Origin: Gilvimarinus sp. 2_MG-2023
Lineage (GTDB): Bacteria; Pseudomonadota; Gammaproteobacteria; Pseudomonadales; Cellvibrionaceae
NCBI RefSeq assembly: GCF_030547685.1
Contig: NZ_JAUOQM010000053.1
Span: 28,959 to 89,055 of the forward strand
Reading direction: 5' to 3'
Length of the DNA: 60,097 nt
Positions 9,514 through 18,692 of this stretch are shown here, piece after piece (within the stretch, counting starts at the first letter, position 1; each line of letters opens with the position of its first letter). The notes below the pieces were generated by a model. That model saw nothing but the letters and a program-made list of their open reading frames with translations. It was not told the origin of the DNA and ran no database searches. The translations under genes and the position numbers were made by a program.

Positions 9514-10486
9514 CCCTTTGCGAATTCTGGTGGTGGACGATGAGCCCACCAACCTAAAAGTCATGCAAAACGTGCTGGCCGATACCTACCAGCTCTCTTT
9601 TGCTAAATCCGGCCAGGCCGCGCTTAAGCTTGCCGATGAACAAGTGCCCAACTTGATACTGCTCGATGTCATGATGCCGGAAATGAGCGGAATAGAGGTG
9701 TGTAAAGCACTGAAAAACAATCCCAATACCCAGCATATACCGGTCATTTTTGTCACCGCGCTGAGCGATAACAACGATGAATTTCAAGGCTTTGAAGTGG
9801 GCGCGGTGGACTACATTATCAAGCCCATTACACCAGCGCTGGTGCGGGCTCGGGTGCGCACCCACTTATCACTGGTGCAGGCCGAACAACTTAAAAAGGC
9901 TCATGTAGATTTAGTGCAAAGACTGGGAGCGGCTGCGGAATATAAAGACGAAGATACCGGCGAGCATATTTTGCGCATGAGTCGGTACAGTAAGGCCTTG
10001 GCACTGGCGCATGGCATTAACGAAGACGATGCGGAAATTATTCGCCAGGCCGCACCGATGCACGATGTGGGGAAGATCGGCATCCCGGATGCGATTTTAT
10101 TAAAGCCGGGCAAGTTGACTCACAGTGAGTTCGATAAAATTAAAGAGCACACCACCATCGGCGGAAAAATCTTAGAAAACTCCGACTCGCCCCTGCTGCG
10201 TCTGGCGCACAAGCTGGCGATGGAACACCACGAAAAGTGGGACGGCAGCGGCTACCCCTACGGCTTGCAGGGCGAGCAAATCAGCATTGAGGCGCGCATT
10301 GTTACCCTAGCCGATGTGTTCGATGCCCTGACCTCTAAGCGCCCCTATAAAGAGGCTTGGCCAACCGATCAGGCGTTTGAATATATTGCCGAGCAGGCGG
10401 GTAAACATTTTGATCCGGTACTGACGGCCACCTTTCTCGGCATTAAAACGCAATTGCTGGACATCAAACAACGGTACAACCGTTAA
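9503..10486 (+). CDS. Response regulator with HD-GYP c-di-GMP phosphodiesterase domain
   Basis: A 327-residue RpfG-like protein. The receiver domain (about 1-125) has VVDDEP and the phospho-acceptor Asp in LLDVMMP. The HD-GYP domain (about 145-320) shows HDVGKIGIPD, the HxxxGG region around TTIGGKIL, and HHEKWDGSGYP. These are the metal ligands and the GYP motif needed to cleave c-di-GMP. It overlaps the hybrid kinase gene by 11 bp, the arrangement of a coupled sensor-effector pair. The kinase HPt domain is the likely phosphodonor (inference). Confidence 0.93.
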   Translation: MPHNPLRILVVDDEPTNLKVMQNVLADTYQLSFAKSGQAALKLADEQVPNLILLDVMMPEMSGIEVCKALKNNPNTQHIPVIFVTALSDNNDEFQGFEVGAVDYIIKPITPALVRARVRTHLSLVQAEQLKKAHVDLVQRLGAAAEYKDEDTGEHILRMSRYSKALALAHGINEDDAEIIRQAAPMHDVGKIGIPDAILLKPGKLTHSEFDKIKEHTTIGGKILENSDSPLLRLAHKLAMEHHEKWDGSGYPYGLQGEQISIEARIVTLADVFDALTSKRPYKEAWPTDQAFEYIAEQAGKHFDPVLTATFLGIKTQLLDIKQRYNR

Positions 10487-10728
10487 TCAATGGCAGAATC
10501 TGGCTCGCGCTCCACTTTAATAGCGTCGGAGCGAGTCCAGCCTTTTTCAGCCATACAAGCATCTCGCTGAGTCGCAGAGTCTGCAAAGGCTTCCTGACAA
10601 GCTTCAAGGTCGGGCTCGTAACCTTCACGCAAACCGTCTTTGGAGTAACCCGGATCGTAGTAAACCTGTGAGCAAGCGCTTGCAAGAATAGCCAATAGAA
10701 AAATTGAGACGATACGCTCCAGAGTCAT
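10483..10728 (-). CDS. Small lipoprotein of unknown function
   Basis: About 81 residues from the ATG at 10728, which is preceded by a good GGAGGTC site. The longer frame to 10767 lacks one. MTLERIVSIFLLAILASAC carries a lipobox (LASAC) followed by a short Asp/Glu-rich mature part with two further Cys (EACQ and DACM), which may form a disulphide. No family recognised. Its 3' end overlaps that of the HD-GYP gene by a few bases (convergent). Confidence 0.65.
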   Translation of the reverse strand: MTLERIVSIFLLAILASACSQVYYDPGYSKDGLREGYEPDLEACQEAFADSATQRDACMAEKGWTRSDAIKVEREPDSAID

Positions 10729-10796
10729 TCGACCTCCATATAAATTTGTCAGGTAAAAGTAAGTCACCGCTCAACCGGTGGACAGAGGCTTGCTAA

Positions 10797-10985
10797 TTAA
10801 CTGGCTCTTCTATGCTTACCGGGCTTTGCCACACCAAAAACACCGCGCCACATCAGCCCCTCAAAAATAACACCGGCGACAATAAACAAAGCGCCGCCCA
10901 CAGGTGCAGCAAAAACAAAGCAAGCTATTGCGGCAAAGAAACAACCGACCACAACGGCCAAACGCAATATGATATTCATCTTCAT
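10797..10985 (-). CDS. Small two-helix membrane protein
   Basis: A 62-residue protein with two hydrophobic helices (about 6-26 and 30-48) and a basic C-terminus (KPGKHRRAS). Its ATG overlaps the last base of the stop codon of the upstream diguanylate cyclase (TAATG), so the two are translationally coupled. It could be a membrane partner of the cyclase, but no family is recognised. Confidence 0.55.
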   Translation of the reverse strand: MKMNIILRLAVVVGCFFAAIACFVFAAPVGGALFIVAGVIFEGLMWRGVFGVAKPGKHRRAS

Positions 10986-12313
10986 TACCTCTGTGATTCG
11001 GGCGTATAAAATGTGTAGTGACTTTTGCCGGACTGCTTAACCTGATACATCGCTTGGTCCGCCTTATCCAGCAATACTTGCATTTGCTCGCCATCCACGG
11101 GGTAGCAAGCAATACCAATGCTGCCTCCCAGGGTGAGTGGTTGCGACACACCGCCCAAACGAAAGGGCTGGGCAATCAACGCCACCAGTTTGTTTGCCAA
11201 GTGCTCGACATTGGCTCTATCTGTAACATTGGACTGTAACAGGACAAACTCGTCTCCGCCAATGCGCGCCAGCAAGTCCGACTGGCGGCAGTGTTCCTGC
11301 AAACGTTCGGCAACGGCCTTGAGCAACACGTCGCCGGTTTGATGACCGTACTGGTCATTGACGGCTTTAAAGCCGTCCAGGTCAATAAATAAAATGGCCA
11401 CCTGAGAACCGGCACGCTGCGCCGAACTCAGTATTGCCGCACCCTGTCGCTCAAACAGTCGTAGATTTGGCAGCTGGGTCAGAGGGTCGTAGTGCGCCAT
11501 TTTTTGCAACTGTGATTTGGCCTGATCGGCATCATCCAGTGCCTGCTGTAGATCCGTGACATCGTATTCCACCATCAGCAATAGGAAGTCGCCGGTGAGC
11601 GGATGGCGGGTATGGCGAATATCCAAAGTATGGCGGCGCACGCCCTGAGCGGTGCGCATTTCATAGGTCCAGCGCCCGCCGGGTGCCCGCTTTGCCTTTT
11701 GCAAACACTCGCGGCCATCCTCGGGGCGGACAAAGCGCGCAACAAATTCACTAACGCCCGCCTCCCGCTCTGTTTGCTGGGGGTAGGCTTCGGTGGCGGC
11801 CGGGTTTTCGGTGACCCGTGTGCCATTCATATCAAAGCTGGTAACCAGTACCCGGGTGTAGCGCATAGCTTCCACCAACAGCAGATTCTCCGGGGTTTCG
11901 CCCAAATTGACCTGCTCGTTGATATAGGCAATGATCGCGCGGTGCTTGTCTGGCCCCACCAGCACGGCGCGGTGGCGCATATAAAGCGTTTTTGGTTTGC
12001 CCTGGGGGTAGGTTGTCCAGGGGTCAATCGTTAACCCCTGCTGTTGAGCAAGCTCGAAGGTTTGCCAAGTGCGATCACGGGCACCCTGTGTGTCTCCCGA
12101 TAAATCTTTATTGATCAATTCATCCAGATTGGCGAGCCCCCAAAAATCAATAGCAGCCTGATTACCCCACCACCACTTGTGATCATCGACATCAAAAATC
12201 CACACCACATCGGGAATCAGTTCGTAAAGCCGCAACTCTTTATGGTCACGAATATGGAGCAAATGGGATAAGCGTGAGGTCATTGCGCGTGGGCCGCCAC
12301 AGGGTTTGGTCAT
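10985..12313 (-). CDS. PAS-PAS-GGDEF diguanylate cyclase
   Basis: A 442-residue cytoplasmic protein. Two PAS-like regions (about 25-130 and 145-260) precede a GGDEF domain with an intact active site (ARIGGDEF) and the metal-binding IDLDGFK. The RQSD located five residues before GGDEF matches the RxxD allosteric product-inhibition site. It should make c-di-GMP from two GTP. The start is uncertain: Met1 at 12313 has a weak ribosome site and Met11 at 12283 is equally possible. It is followed by a coupled 62-aa membrane protein. Confidence 0.88.
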   Translation of the reverse strand: MTKPCGGPRAMTSRLSHLLHIRDHKELRLYELIPDVVWIFDVDDHKWWWGNQAAIDFWGLANLDELINKDLSGDTQGARDRTWQTFELAQQQGLTIDPWTTYPQGKPKTLYMRHRAVLVGPDKHRAIIAYINEQVNLGETPENLLLVEAMRYTRVLVTSFDMNGTRVTENPAATEAYPQQTEREAGVSEFVARFVRPEDGRECLQKAKRAPGGRWTYEMRTAQGVRRHTLDIRHTRHPLTGDFLLLMVEYDVTDLQQALDDADQAKSQLQKMAHYDPLTQLPNLRLFERQGAAILSSAQRAGSQVAILFIDLDGFKAVNDQYGHQTGDVLLKAVAERLQEHCRQSDLLARIGGDEFVLLQSNVTDRANVEHLANKLVALIAQPFRLGGVSQPLTLGGSIGIACYPVDGEQMQVLLDKADQAMYQVKQSGKSHYTFYTPESQR

Positions 12314-12434
12314 TGGGTGATACGGGTTATTGGGTCATGTTGTATTGGCACGCAATACAACCAGCGCCTTTACAACGATTATCCATGAACCCCAGGCAAA
12401 TAAAAAGTGGCCCCGACTCACTTAAAGTATTGAG

Positions 12435-12779
12435 TCATGCATCAGAGGGTTGATCGGCCAACTCTGATGCATGCGCACGCCTGGCAGAGCGACAGTCGAT
12501 ATTTTTTTCGAACCAATAGACGGTATTGGACACCAGCACAATACTCCCCGAGATAATCGCACTGCCGGTACTGACCAACCCTGCCGAGACTAACGCCCCC
12601 GCACAGCGCTCCCCTTCACAGCGGAGCAGATGATTCACGGTGCTCACCTCCAACTCGGTCTGACGAACCATAATCTGGCATTCAGAATCGTATTTATGCA
12701 CCACCTTGGGCACATAAATACAGCCAGTTAATAACGCCACTAAGGCTAAAGAACCGATTATCCATTTAACAACGTACAT
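12435..12779 (-). CDS. Small lipoprotein of unknown function
   Basis: 114 residues from the ATG at 12779, which has an AAGGAC ribosome site; the upstream in-frame Met at 12815 does not. MYVVKWIIGSLALVALLTGC is a lipoprotein signal with the LLTGC lipobox. The mature part has four further Cys, a Gly/Ser/Val-rich hydrophobic stretch (about residues 70-95) that may be a membrane hairpin, and a charged tail. No homologous family is recognised. Confidence 0.6.
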   Translation of the reverse strand: MYVVKWIIGSLALVALLTGCIYVPKVVHKYDSECQIMVRQTELEVSTVNHLLRCEGERCAGALVSAGLVSTGSAIISGSIVLVSNTVYWFEKNIDCRSARRAHASELADQPSDA

Positions 12780-12864
12780 TTTAAGTCCTTTTAACCAAAA
12801 GAAGGGCAAGATCACTTAGCAAGTTCGCCCACAGAATTTTAACCTGCGAACGATTATCTTGCCG

Positions 12865-14196
12865 TCAGTTTAACTTCACGTAAAAAGGAAAATTCGCATT
12901 ACCCACTTTGCCTTTGCCATCATAGGTATAAGAATAGAGTCGATAGTCGCCCTCTGCAATTGGCGCCGTAAAGACAAGGCGGCCTGAGCCTTGCTCAATA
13001 ACCTGAAGCGGAACGGTCGCGGGCTTTTGCTCAAAGGCGCCGCCCTGGCTTCTAGTCTTTACCTCTTTTAGCAGCTCCCACTGATAGTCAATCGGGTCGC
13101 CGTCCGGGTCCTGCACGGCCACGTCAGCTTCGACCCGCTGCCCCGGCTTAAGGTAGACGCTGTCGGTGGCAAGTTTACCGTTTAACCGAATATCGGCGGC
13201 CAGCGGCGCACGGTTATCTGGGTATTGCCCGGTCCAGAAATGCGATAACTCATCGATACGGGCATTGGGTTTGCCGTCGGCGTTAAACATACCGTACCAG
13301 GTGGGGGTACGCTCTTGCTTTTGCCCCCACAAAAACGCGTAGGAGCCAATCACCTTACCGGTGGGGTTGCCCGCGAAGGCATCGCGCATACGCAGCGCCA
13401 TGGTTCGGGCCTTCTCGCCACTCGGCTCTTCAATTTCGCGCCCCCATTCGGTTGCCGGACGCTCCCAGTGACCGATGGCGCCATACTCGGTAACCATGTA
13501 GGGCTTGTCGATATTATGGCCCTCGATGATTTCCGGTAAGCTGCCGACATCGCCATACAACTGCACCGAAATAAAATCGACATCGGGCGTATACTGCAGC
13601 GCGGTTTTAATATGCTGTTCAGAAGCGCCGGCAAAAGTGTAAGTGACCGGATGGTTGGGGTCGTGCTGGTGTATATACTCGATCATGTCGTTGATCGCCG
13701 CATACACTTTAGGGTTCACATCCTGGGGGGAGCCATCTTCGCCCATCAGCAAATTGGGCTCGTTAGCGACGACCCAAGCCAGTAAGTTGGGGTGATCTTT
13801 GTAAGTCTGAACGGCTGTTTTAAAGGCCTCGAACTGCTCGGCAACAGCGGCCTCGTCGTTGTAATCAAAACCGTGCAGCTCTTTGTCGGTATCAAATCCC
13901 AAAGCCACCATAACGCCATGTTTTTTTGCTTCGGCCAGCAACTGGTCGGCCTTGCTCGTATTCCAGGTACGAACACTGTTACCGCCTATCGCCACCAGTA
14001 GATCCATACTGCCTATAGGCGAACCACCCACGCCTCGCACCTCAAACGGCTGACCCTCGACCCTTAGCTGGTAGACGTTATCGACTTTGACAATATCAAC
14101 CTCGCGAGGGCCGTTATTGTCTTCGGCGCAGGCCGTAGAAGTCAGAAGGGAAACAAACAAAACGGGCGCTAACCACGCTAGGAATTTTACCAGCAT
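12865..14196 (-). CDS. Secreted TIM-barrel glycoside hydrolase (GH2/GH5-like)
   Basis: A 443-residue exported enzyme. The signal peptide ends near TSTACA|ED. The barrel (about 40-330) resembles the catalytic domain of GH2: WVVANEPN carries the expected acid/base Glu after Asn on strand 4, and YMVTEYGAIG carries the nucleophile Glu on strand 7. The classic GH2 N-terminal sandwich domains are missing. Residues about 340-443 form a beta-sandwich module (PDGDPIDYQWELL), PKD/Ig-like. The substrate is not evident. It is probably periplasmic or secreted and lies alone, downstream of typA on the same strand. Confidence 0.7.
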   Translation of the reverse strand: MLVKFLAWLAPVLFVSLLTSTACAEDNNGPREVDIVKVDNVYQLRVEGQPFEVRGVGGSPIGSMDLLVAIGGNSVRTWNTSKADQLLAEAKKHGVMVALGFDTDKELHGFDYNDEAAVAEQFEAFKTAVQTYKDHPNLLAWVVANEPNLLMGEDGSPQDVNPKVYAAINDMIEYIHQHDPNHPVTYTFAGASEQHIKTALQYTPDVDFISVQLYGDVGSLPEIIEGHNIDKPYMVTEYGAIGHWERPATEWGREIEEPSGEKARTMALRMRDAFAGNPTGKVIGSYAFLWGQKQERTPTWYGMFNADGKPNARIDELSHFWTGQYPDNRAPLAADIRLNGKLATDSVYLKPGQRVEADVAVQDPDGDPIDYQWELLKEVKTRSQGGAFEQKPATVPLQVIEQGSGRLVFTAPIAEGDYRLYSYTYDGKGKVGNANFPFYVKLN

Positions 14197-14330
14197 ACAA
14201 TAACCTCGATATTATTTTGGATTATTGAAGCACGCGGTTTGAACGGACTCGCCCCACCTATCAGAAATAAGCAAAGTGGGACGCAGAGAAAAGTGGCACA
14301 CTGTCTAGAGCAAAATAAAGCCCCAGAAAC

Positions 14331-14359
14331 AACAAACCCCGCCTATAGCGGGGTTTGCC
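14331..14359 (-). terminator. Rho-independent terminator of typA
   Basis: A perfect 10-bp stem (CAAACCCCGC at 14333-14342, GCGGGGTTTG at 14348-14357) lies about 55 bp past the typA stop. On the minus strand it is followed by a T-rich stretch. Confidence 0.8.
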
Positions 14360-14411
14360 AAGCAATGATTGGATTAGATGCCCGAGCTCAGACATCCGAC
14401 CAAAGTATTAC

Positions 14412-16235
14412 TTATTTTTTAGCGCGCTTGCGCTCATTCTCGGTCAACAGCTTTTTACGCACACGAATTGACTCGGGCGTCACTTCAACCAGCTCGTCGT
14501 CTTCAATAAATTCCAACGCCTGCTCAAGCGTGTGGCGAACTGGTGGCGACAACGTCAGCGCTTCATCAGTACCGGCGGCACGAATGTTATTCAGCTGTTT
14601 CGCTTTGGTCGGGTTAACGCTCAAGTCGTTATCGCGCGAGTGAATACCAATAACCTGACCTTCGTAGACCTCGGCGCCGTGGCCTAAGAATAGACGACCG
14701 CGATCTTGCAAAGTAAAGAGCGCGTAAGCCAAAGTTTTACCCTTAACCATAGAGATCAGTACGCCGTTGTGACGGCTGATAATGTCACCGCCTTTGACCG
14801 GGCCGTAGTGGTCGAAGATGCTGGTCATGATGCCCGAGCCAGAGGTCATGGTGAGGAACTGACCGCGAAAGCCAATCAAACCGCGCGATGGAATCAAGAA
14901 CTCCAGCTTAACGCGACCTTTACCGTCTGGCTCCATGTTGGTCATTTCGCCACGGCGCAAGCCGATCTCTTCCATCACCGAGCCCTGGTGCTGATCTTCA
15001 ACATCAATCACCACATTCTCGTAGGGCTCGTGAATCTCGCCATCCACTTCGCGCTGAATAACCTCGGGGCGTGACACACCCAACTCAAAGCCTTCACGGC
15101 GCATGTTCTCAATCAGTACCGACAAGTGCAGCTCACCACGGCCGGATACGACGAATTTATCGGGGCTGTCGCCCTGCACAACGCGCAGTGCCACGTTATG
15201 AATCAGCTCTTGATCCAGTCGCTCGCGAATGTTGCGGCTGGTGACAAACTTACCTTCTTTACCGGCAAACGGTGAGTCGTTAACCTGGAAAGTCATGCTC
15301 ACGGTAGGCTCATCAACCGTCAGGGCGGGCAGCGCCTCTACCGCATCGGGGGCACATAATGTGTCGGAAATATCCAACCCATCGATACCGGTAATACAGA
15401 CAATGTCACCGGCGGTGGCGCGATCGGTGTCGACACGCTCCAGACCGTGATAACCCATTACCTGCAGAACCTTGGCTTTTTTAGGTGCACCTTCACGCTT
15501 GGCTACCACTACCTGTTGGTTGGGTGAGAGCGAGCCGCGGCTAATGCGACCAATACCAATAACCCCAACGTAGCTGTTGTAGTCGAGTGCGGAAATCTGC
15601 ATTTGGAAATCACCGTCGATATCAACTGCAGGTGCCTTCACATGCTCGGTGATCATTTCAAACAGCGGGGTCATGTCTTCGGCCAGCTCATCTGGCTCGG
15701 GGCCGGCAACACCGTTAAGAGCTGAGGCGTAAATAATCGGGAAATCGAGCTGCTCGTCGGTAGCACCCAAGCGGTCGAACAGATCAAATACCTGATCCAC
15801 AACCCAGTCAGGGCGAGCACCGGGGCGGTCAACTTTATTGATCACCACAATCGGGTTCAGACCTTTTTCAAACGCTTTGCTGGTTACAAAACGCGTTTGC
15901 GGCATAGGGCCGTCAACGGCGTCCACCAGCAGCAATACTGAGTCCACCATCGACAGAACGCGCTCTACTTCACCACCAAAGTCAGCGTGCCCAGGGGTGT
16001 CTACAATGTTAATTCGGTAGTCATTCCAGCGAATGGCGGTATTTTTAGCCAAGATGGTAATGCCGCGCTCACGCTCCTGATCATTGGAGTCCATGATGCG
16101 CTCGGCGCCTTCGTCGCGGCGATCCAGCGTGCCAGACTGAGACAACAGCTTGTCCACCAGAGTGGTTTTGCCATGGTCAACGTGGGCGATAATGGCGATA
16201 TTACGCAAATTAGCGATGTCGGATTGGGTGGTCAC
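14412..16235 (-). CDS. typA: Ribosome-associated translational GTPase TypA/BipA
   Basis: A 607-residue GTPase of the EF-G/LepA superfamily, involved in late 50S assembly and stress or cold adaptation. G motifs: AHVDHGKTT near the N-terminus, [17 protein letters not shown] and YASALNG. EF-G-like domains II, III and V follow, then the TypA-specific C-terminal domain. Length matches E. coli BipA. Monocistronic with its own terminator. Confidence 0.96.
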   Translation of the reverse strand: MTTQSDIANLRNIAIIAHVDHGKTTLVDKLLSQSGTLDRRDEGAERIMDSNDQERERGITILAKNTAIRWNDYRINIVDTPGHADFGGEVERVLSMVDSVLLLVDAVDGPMPQTRFVTSKAFEKGLNPIVVINKVDRPGARPDWVVDQVFDLFDRLGATDEQLDFPIIYASALNGVAGPEPDELAEDMTPLFEMITEHVKAPAVDIDGDFQMQISALDYNSYVGVIGIGRISRGSLSPNQQVVVAKREGAPKKAKVLQVMGYHGLERVDTDRATAGDIVCITGIDGLDISDTLCAPDAVEALPALTVDEPTVSMTFQVNDSPFAGKEGKFVTSRNIRERLDQELIHNVALRVVQGDSPDKFVVSGRGELHLSVLIENMRREGFELGVSRPEVIQREVDGEIHEPYENVVIDVEDQHQGSVMEEIGLRRGEMTNMEPDGKGRVKLEFLIPSRGLIGFRGQFLTMTSGSGIMTSIFDHYGPVKGGDIISRHNGVLISMVKGKTLAYALFTLQDRGRLFLGHGAEVYEGQVIGIHSRDNDLSVNPTKAKQLNNIRAAGTDEALTLSPPVRHTLEQALEFIEDDELVEVTPESIRVRKKLLTENERKRAKK

Positions 16236-16398
16236 AGTGTGCCTCAGTACTTTGGGGAAATGACAGCGGCAGACAACTCGAAGCCTCTACCGCTAAAAAG
16301 GCGCGCATTATAACGGTCTCAAGGGATAACAGGAATGAAAAAGATCAGTTTTTAGGCACTATTGAGGAAATAATCCCTAGTGAGTGGCTTTTGCCGCC

Positions 16399-16869
16399 TC
16401 AAAGACCAAAATAATTGGTCGGCTCTTCACCATCGGAGCCAATTTGCCCCTCGCTGTCGCCGGCAAACTGGAACAGCTCTATCAGCCCGGACTCGGCATT
16501 GGTAAAACAAGAGATAAACATTTCACGCACGGGAGGCTCTCGGCTGGAGTCCTTAAAAATCTCAGCTTCGATATAAATCTTAAACTGATTGGTCGACCTG
16601 TCATGACGACTGCTGAATTTATCTACGTGCATGACCCGAATGCGATCAACGAAAGACTCCTGCATTCGCTCTTCGCAGTGTATACGGGCATCGGTCATGG
16701 TTGAATGGCGATAGCGCTCTTGTTCAGCCTGATCTCGATTAAAGTCAAATTCACCGAGTGGAACCCCTGAAAAATACAAGGTAGCACCAACCGACAACAT
16801 CACCAACCCAAATGCCGCCAATCCCAATACGGCTCCCTGCAACACTGATGCCCTGTGTTTTTTGCGCAT
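16399..16869 (-). CDS. Membrane-anchored hypothetical protein coupled to thiI
   Basis: About 156 residues. MRKKHRAS is followed by one transmembrane helix (about residues 10-32) and a soluble domain with two Cys, probably periplasmic. It begins about 10 bp after the thiI stop. The GTG at 16875, three bases past the stop, is an alternative start. The spacing indicates co-transcription and translational coupling with thiI. No family recognised, and the link to thiouridine synthesis is positional only. Confidence 0.6.
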   Translation of the reverse strand: MRKKHRASVLQGAVLGLAAFGLVMLSVGATLYFSGVPLGEFDFNRDQAEQERYRHSTMTDARIHCEERMQESFVDRIRVMHVDKFSSRHDRSTNQFKIYIEAEIFKDSSREPPVREMFISCFTNAESGLIELFQFAGDSEGQIGSDGEEPTNYFGL

Positions 16870-16878
16870 AATCACTGA

Positions 16879-18351
16879 TCACTCAGGGCGATAGACGCCG
16901 ATATTTGACTGGCCATCCTCCACCAAATGAGAGGCGTGCAATTGACTCATAATGCCTTTATCGCAATACAAATAATACCGCTTTTCGCCTTCGAGCTGCC
17001 CCAGCGCGTTATTGAGAGTATAAAAGGGAATTTTAAGCACCTCGGCATCACCAACCGCCAATGGCTTGAGCGCCTCTTCGTCGGGGTGGCGAATATCAAT
17101 AATCACTCCACCCACGGGCAGGCTCGACACGATATCCAGCGGTTGCTCGGGCATAACTGACTCAGCCAAATCGCGCACATCCGAGACGATCTTATTTTGC
17201 ACAGCCTGCTCCAATACAGCAAAATCGAACTTCTCTTCCACCGCAACCACTTTGTCGAGCTTGGCACGAGTGGTGGGTCGCACCGAAATAACCCCGCAAT
17301 ATTCAGGCATGCTGGCAGCAAAGGTTTCGGTGCCAATATGGCGTGAAATATCAATAATTTCGCCTTTATCCATGGTCACCAATGGACGCAACACTAAGGT
17401 ATCAGTGACTCGGTCGATCACATTGAGGTTAGGCAAGGTTTGGCTCGACACCTGGGCCACACTCTCCCCTGTTACCAGCGCGGGCAACTTCAACTCTGCC
17501 GCCACCTGACTGGCAGCGCGCATCATCATGCGCTTTAGCACCACCCCCATGTAGGAGTTGTCGACATTTTGCAGAATTTCACTGACCACCCCCTCAAAGG
17601 GGACGGTGATAAATTTAACAGGGTGCGAAACGCCGTATTTATTCCAGAGAAAGTAAGATACCTCTTTAACGCCCATCTCGTGCTGGCGACCGCCGAGGTT
17701 AAAAAAACAAAAATGGGTGCGAATGCCGCGCTTCATGGTCAAATAAGTGGACACAGTAGAGTCAAAGCCACCGGAAATGAGTGACAACACAGACTCTTGC
17801 GACCCCAGTGGGTACCCCCCCAAGCCTCTGCGAAGACTTGAAACCACTAACAAACGATCATCTTTAATTTCTAAACGCACGGTCACATCGGGCTTTTTCA
17901 ACACCACGCCGGCGTTTTCCGTATGCTGGGCTAAGCCACCGCCGATATAGCGCTCAACGTCGGTGGAGGTAAAATCATGACGACCACTGCGCTTTACCCG
18001 CACACAAAAAGTTTTGCCAACCAAACGCCCCTGCCAGCAAGCGAGCACCTGCTCAAAGTTTTGGTGCATATCCCCCAAGGGAAACTCCAACACCTTTAGA
18101 AAGCTACCGATACCTGGCGTGTGGGCCAAAATTTCCGTCACCCGGGCCTCACGCTGAGCCACCTCCTGGTCGCTCAGCCCTGCATCACTGGCGATCAGCT
18201 CGACTTTTTCCCAGTCGCGACTGACCCGAATGTCACTGGACACCTCTACCACCTGCGACCGTATATTATCTCGCAACTGACGAATAAAGCGCTTTCGCAC
18301 CGGTGGACTCTTAATAATTATTTCTGGGAAAACCTTGACGATGAAATGCAT
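16879..18351 (-). CDS. thiI: tRNA 4-thiouridine sulfurtransferase ThiI
   Basis: A 490-residue enzyme that adenylates U8 of tRNA and transfers sulfur to make s4U, and supplies sulfur for thiazole synthesis. An N-terminal ferredoxin-like/THUMP region (about 1-165) precedes a PP-loop ATP-pyrophosphatase with SGGFDS. A C-terminal rhodanese-like domain has the persulfide-forming Cys463 (YLYCDKG). The rhodanese extension marks the enterobacterial-type long ThiI. It is divergent from glnA. Confidence 0.96.
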   Translation of the reverse strand: MHFIVKVFPEIIIKSPPVRKRFIRQLRDNIRSQVVEVSSDIRVSRDWEKVELIASDAGLSDQEVAQREARVTEILAHTPGIGSFLKVLEFPLGDMHQNFEQVLACWQGRLVGKTFCVRVKRSGRHDFTSTDVERYIGGGLAQHTENAGVVLKKPDVTVRLEIKDDRLLVVSSLRRGLGGYPLGSQESVLSLISGGFDSTVSTYLTMKRGIRTHFCFFNLGGRQHEMGVKEVSYFLWNKYGVSHPVKFITVPFEGVVSEILQNVDNSYMGVVLKRMMMRAASQVAAELKLPALVTGESVAQVSSQTLPNLNVIDRVTDTLVLRPLVTMDKGEIIDISRHIGTETFAASMPEYCGVISVRPTTRAKLDKVVAVEEKFDFAVLEQAVQNKIVSDVRDLAESVMPEQPLDIVSSLPVGGVIIDIRHPDEEALKPLAVGDAEVLKIPFYTLNNALGQLEGEKRYYLYCDKGIMSQLHASHLVEDGQSNIGVYRPE

Positions 18352-18463
18352 GTAAGCCTACTGTAAGCGCGCAGTAAAAACGCGTTATTATAATGCAATC
18401 AGGTACCTGAGCGAAATGCGCAAACCTTATGCGCACCATAATGAGTCAAAACGTGGTGCACGA

Positions 18464-18490
18464 GCACAACTATGGTGCACACCATTGCGC
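18464..18490 (+). promoter_or_regulatory. NtrC-like binding site(s) upstream of glnA
   Basis: GCACA-N5-GGTGC at 18464-18478 is one base from the symmetric NtrC consensus GCACC-N5-GGTGC. An overlapping weaker GCACA-N5-GCGCC follows at 18476-18490, and further GGTGCAC and GCACC half-sites occur just upstream. They sit about 75-90 bp before the sigma-54 promoter, as an NtrC enhancer should. The regulator itself is encoded 3.5 kb downstream. Confidence 0.7.
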
Positions 18491-18551
18491 CACTGTAGAT
18501 ACCCCATGGCCGGAAGCCCTGTATTTTCTCCACCTTTTGATATGAATATTA

Positions 18552-18567
18552 TGGTACAGTTCTTGCC
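18552..18567 (+). promoter_or_regulatory. Sigma-54 promoter of glnA
   Basis: TGGTAC-N5-TTGC has GG at 18553-18554 and GC at 18565-18566, separated by exactly 10 nt, which is the canonical -24/-12 arrangement. Transcription should begin near 18577. Together with the NtrC-like sites this predicts nitrogen-limitation induction. Confidence 0.85.
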
Positions 18568-18692
18568 TTAAATCGAGCACAACCACAAATTGCCCACCTT
18601 AGCGGTGGTGCACTGAATCAGTAGCGTTGAGTACTGACGAATTTTTTAACTAAACGTACGTAGCCCTAGGCTTTTCAAATTGGAGGCATTCG

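Larger units (their letters stand above)
18352..18692. other. thiI-glnA intergenic regulatory region
   Basis: No gene fits here. The region carries GCAC/GGTGC-type NtrC half-sites between about 18430 and 18490 and a sigma-54 promoter at 18552-18567, followed by a leader of about 115 nt before glnA. Confidence 0.7.
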
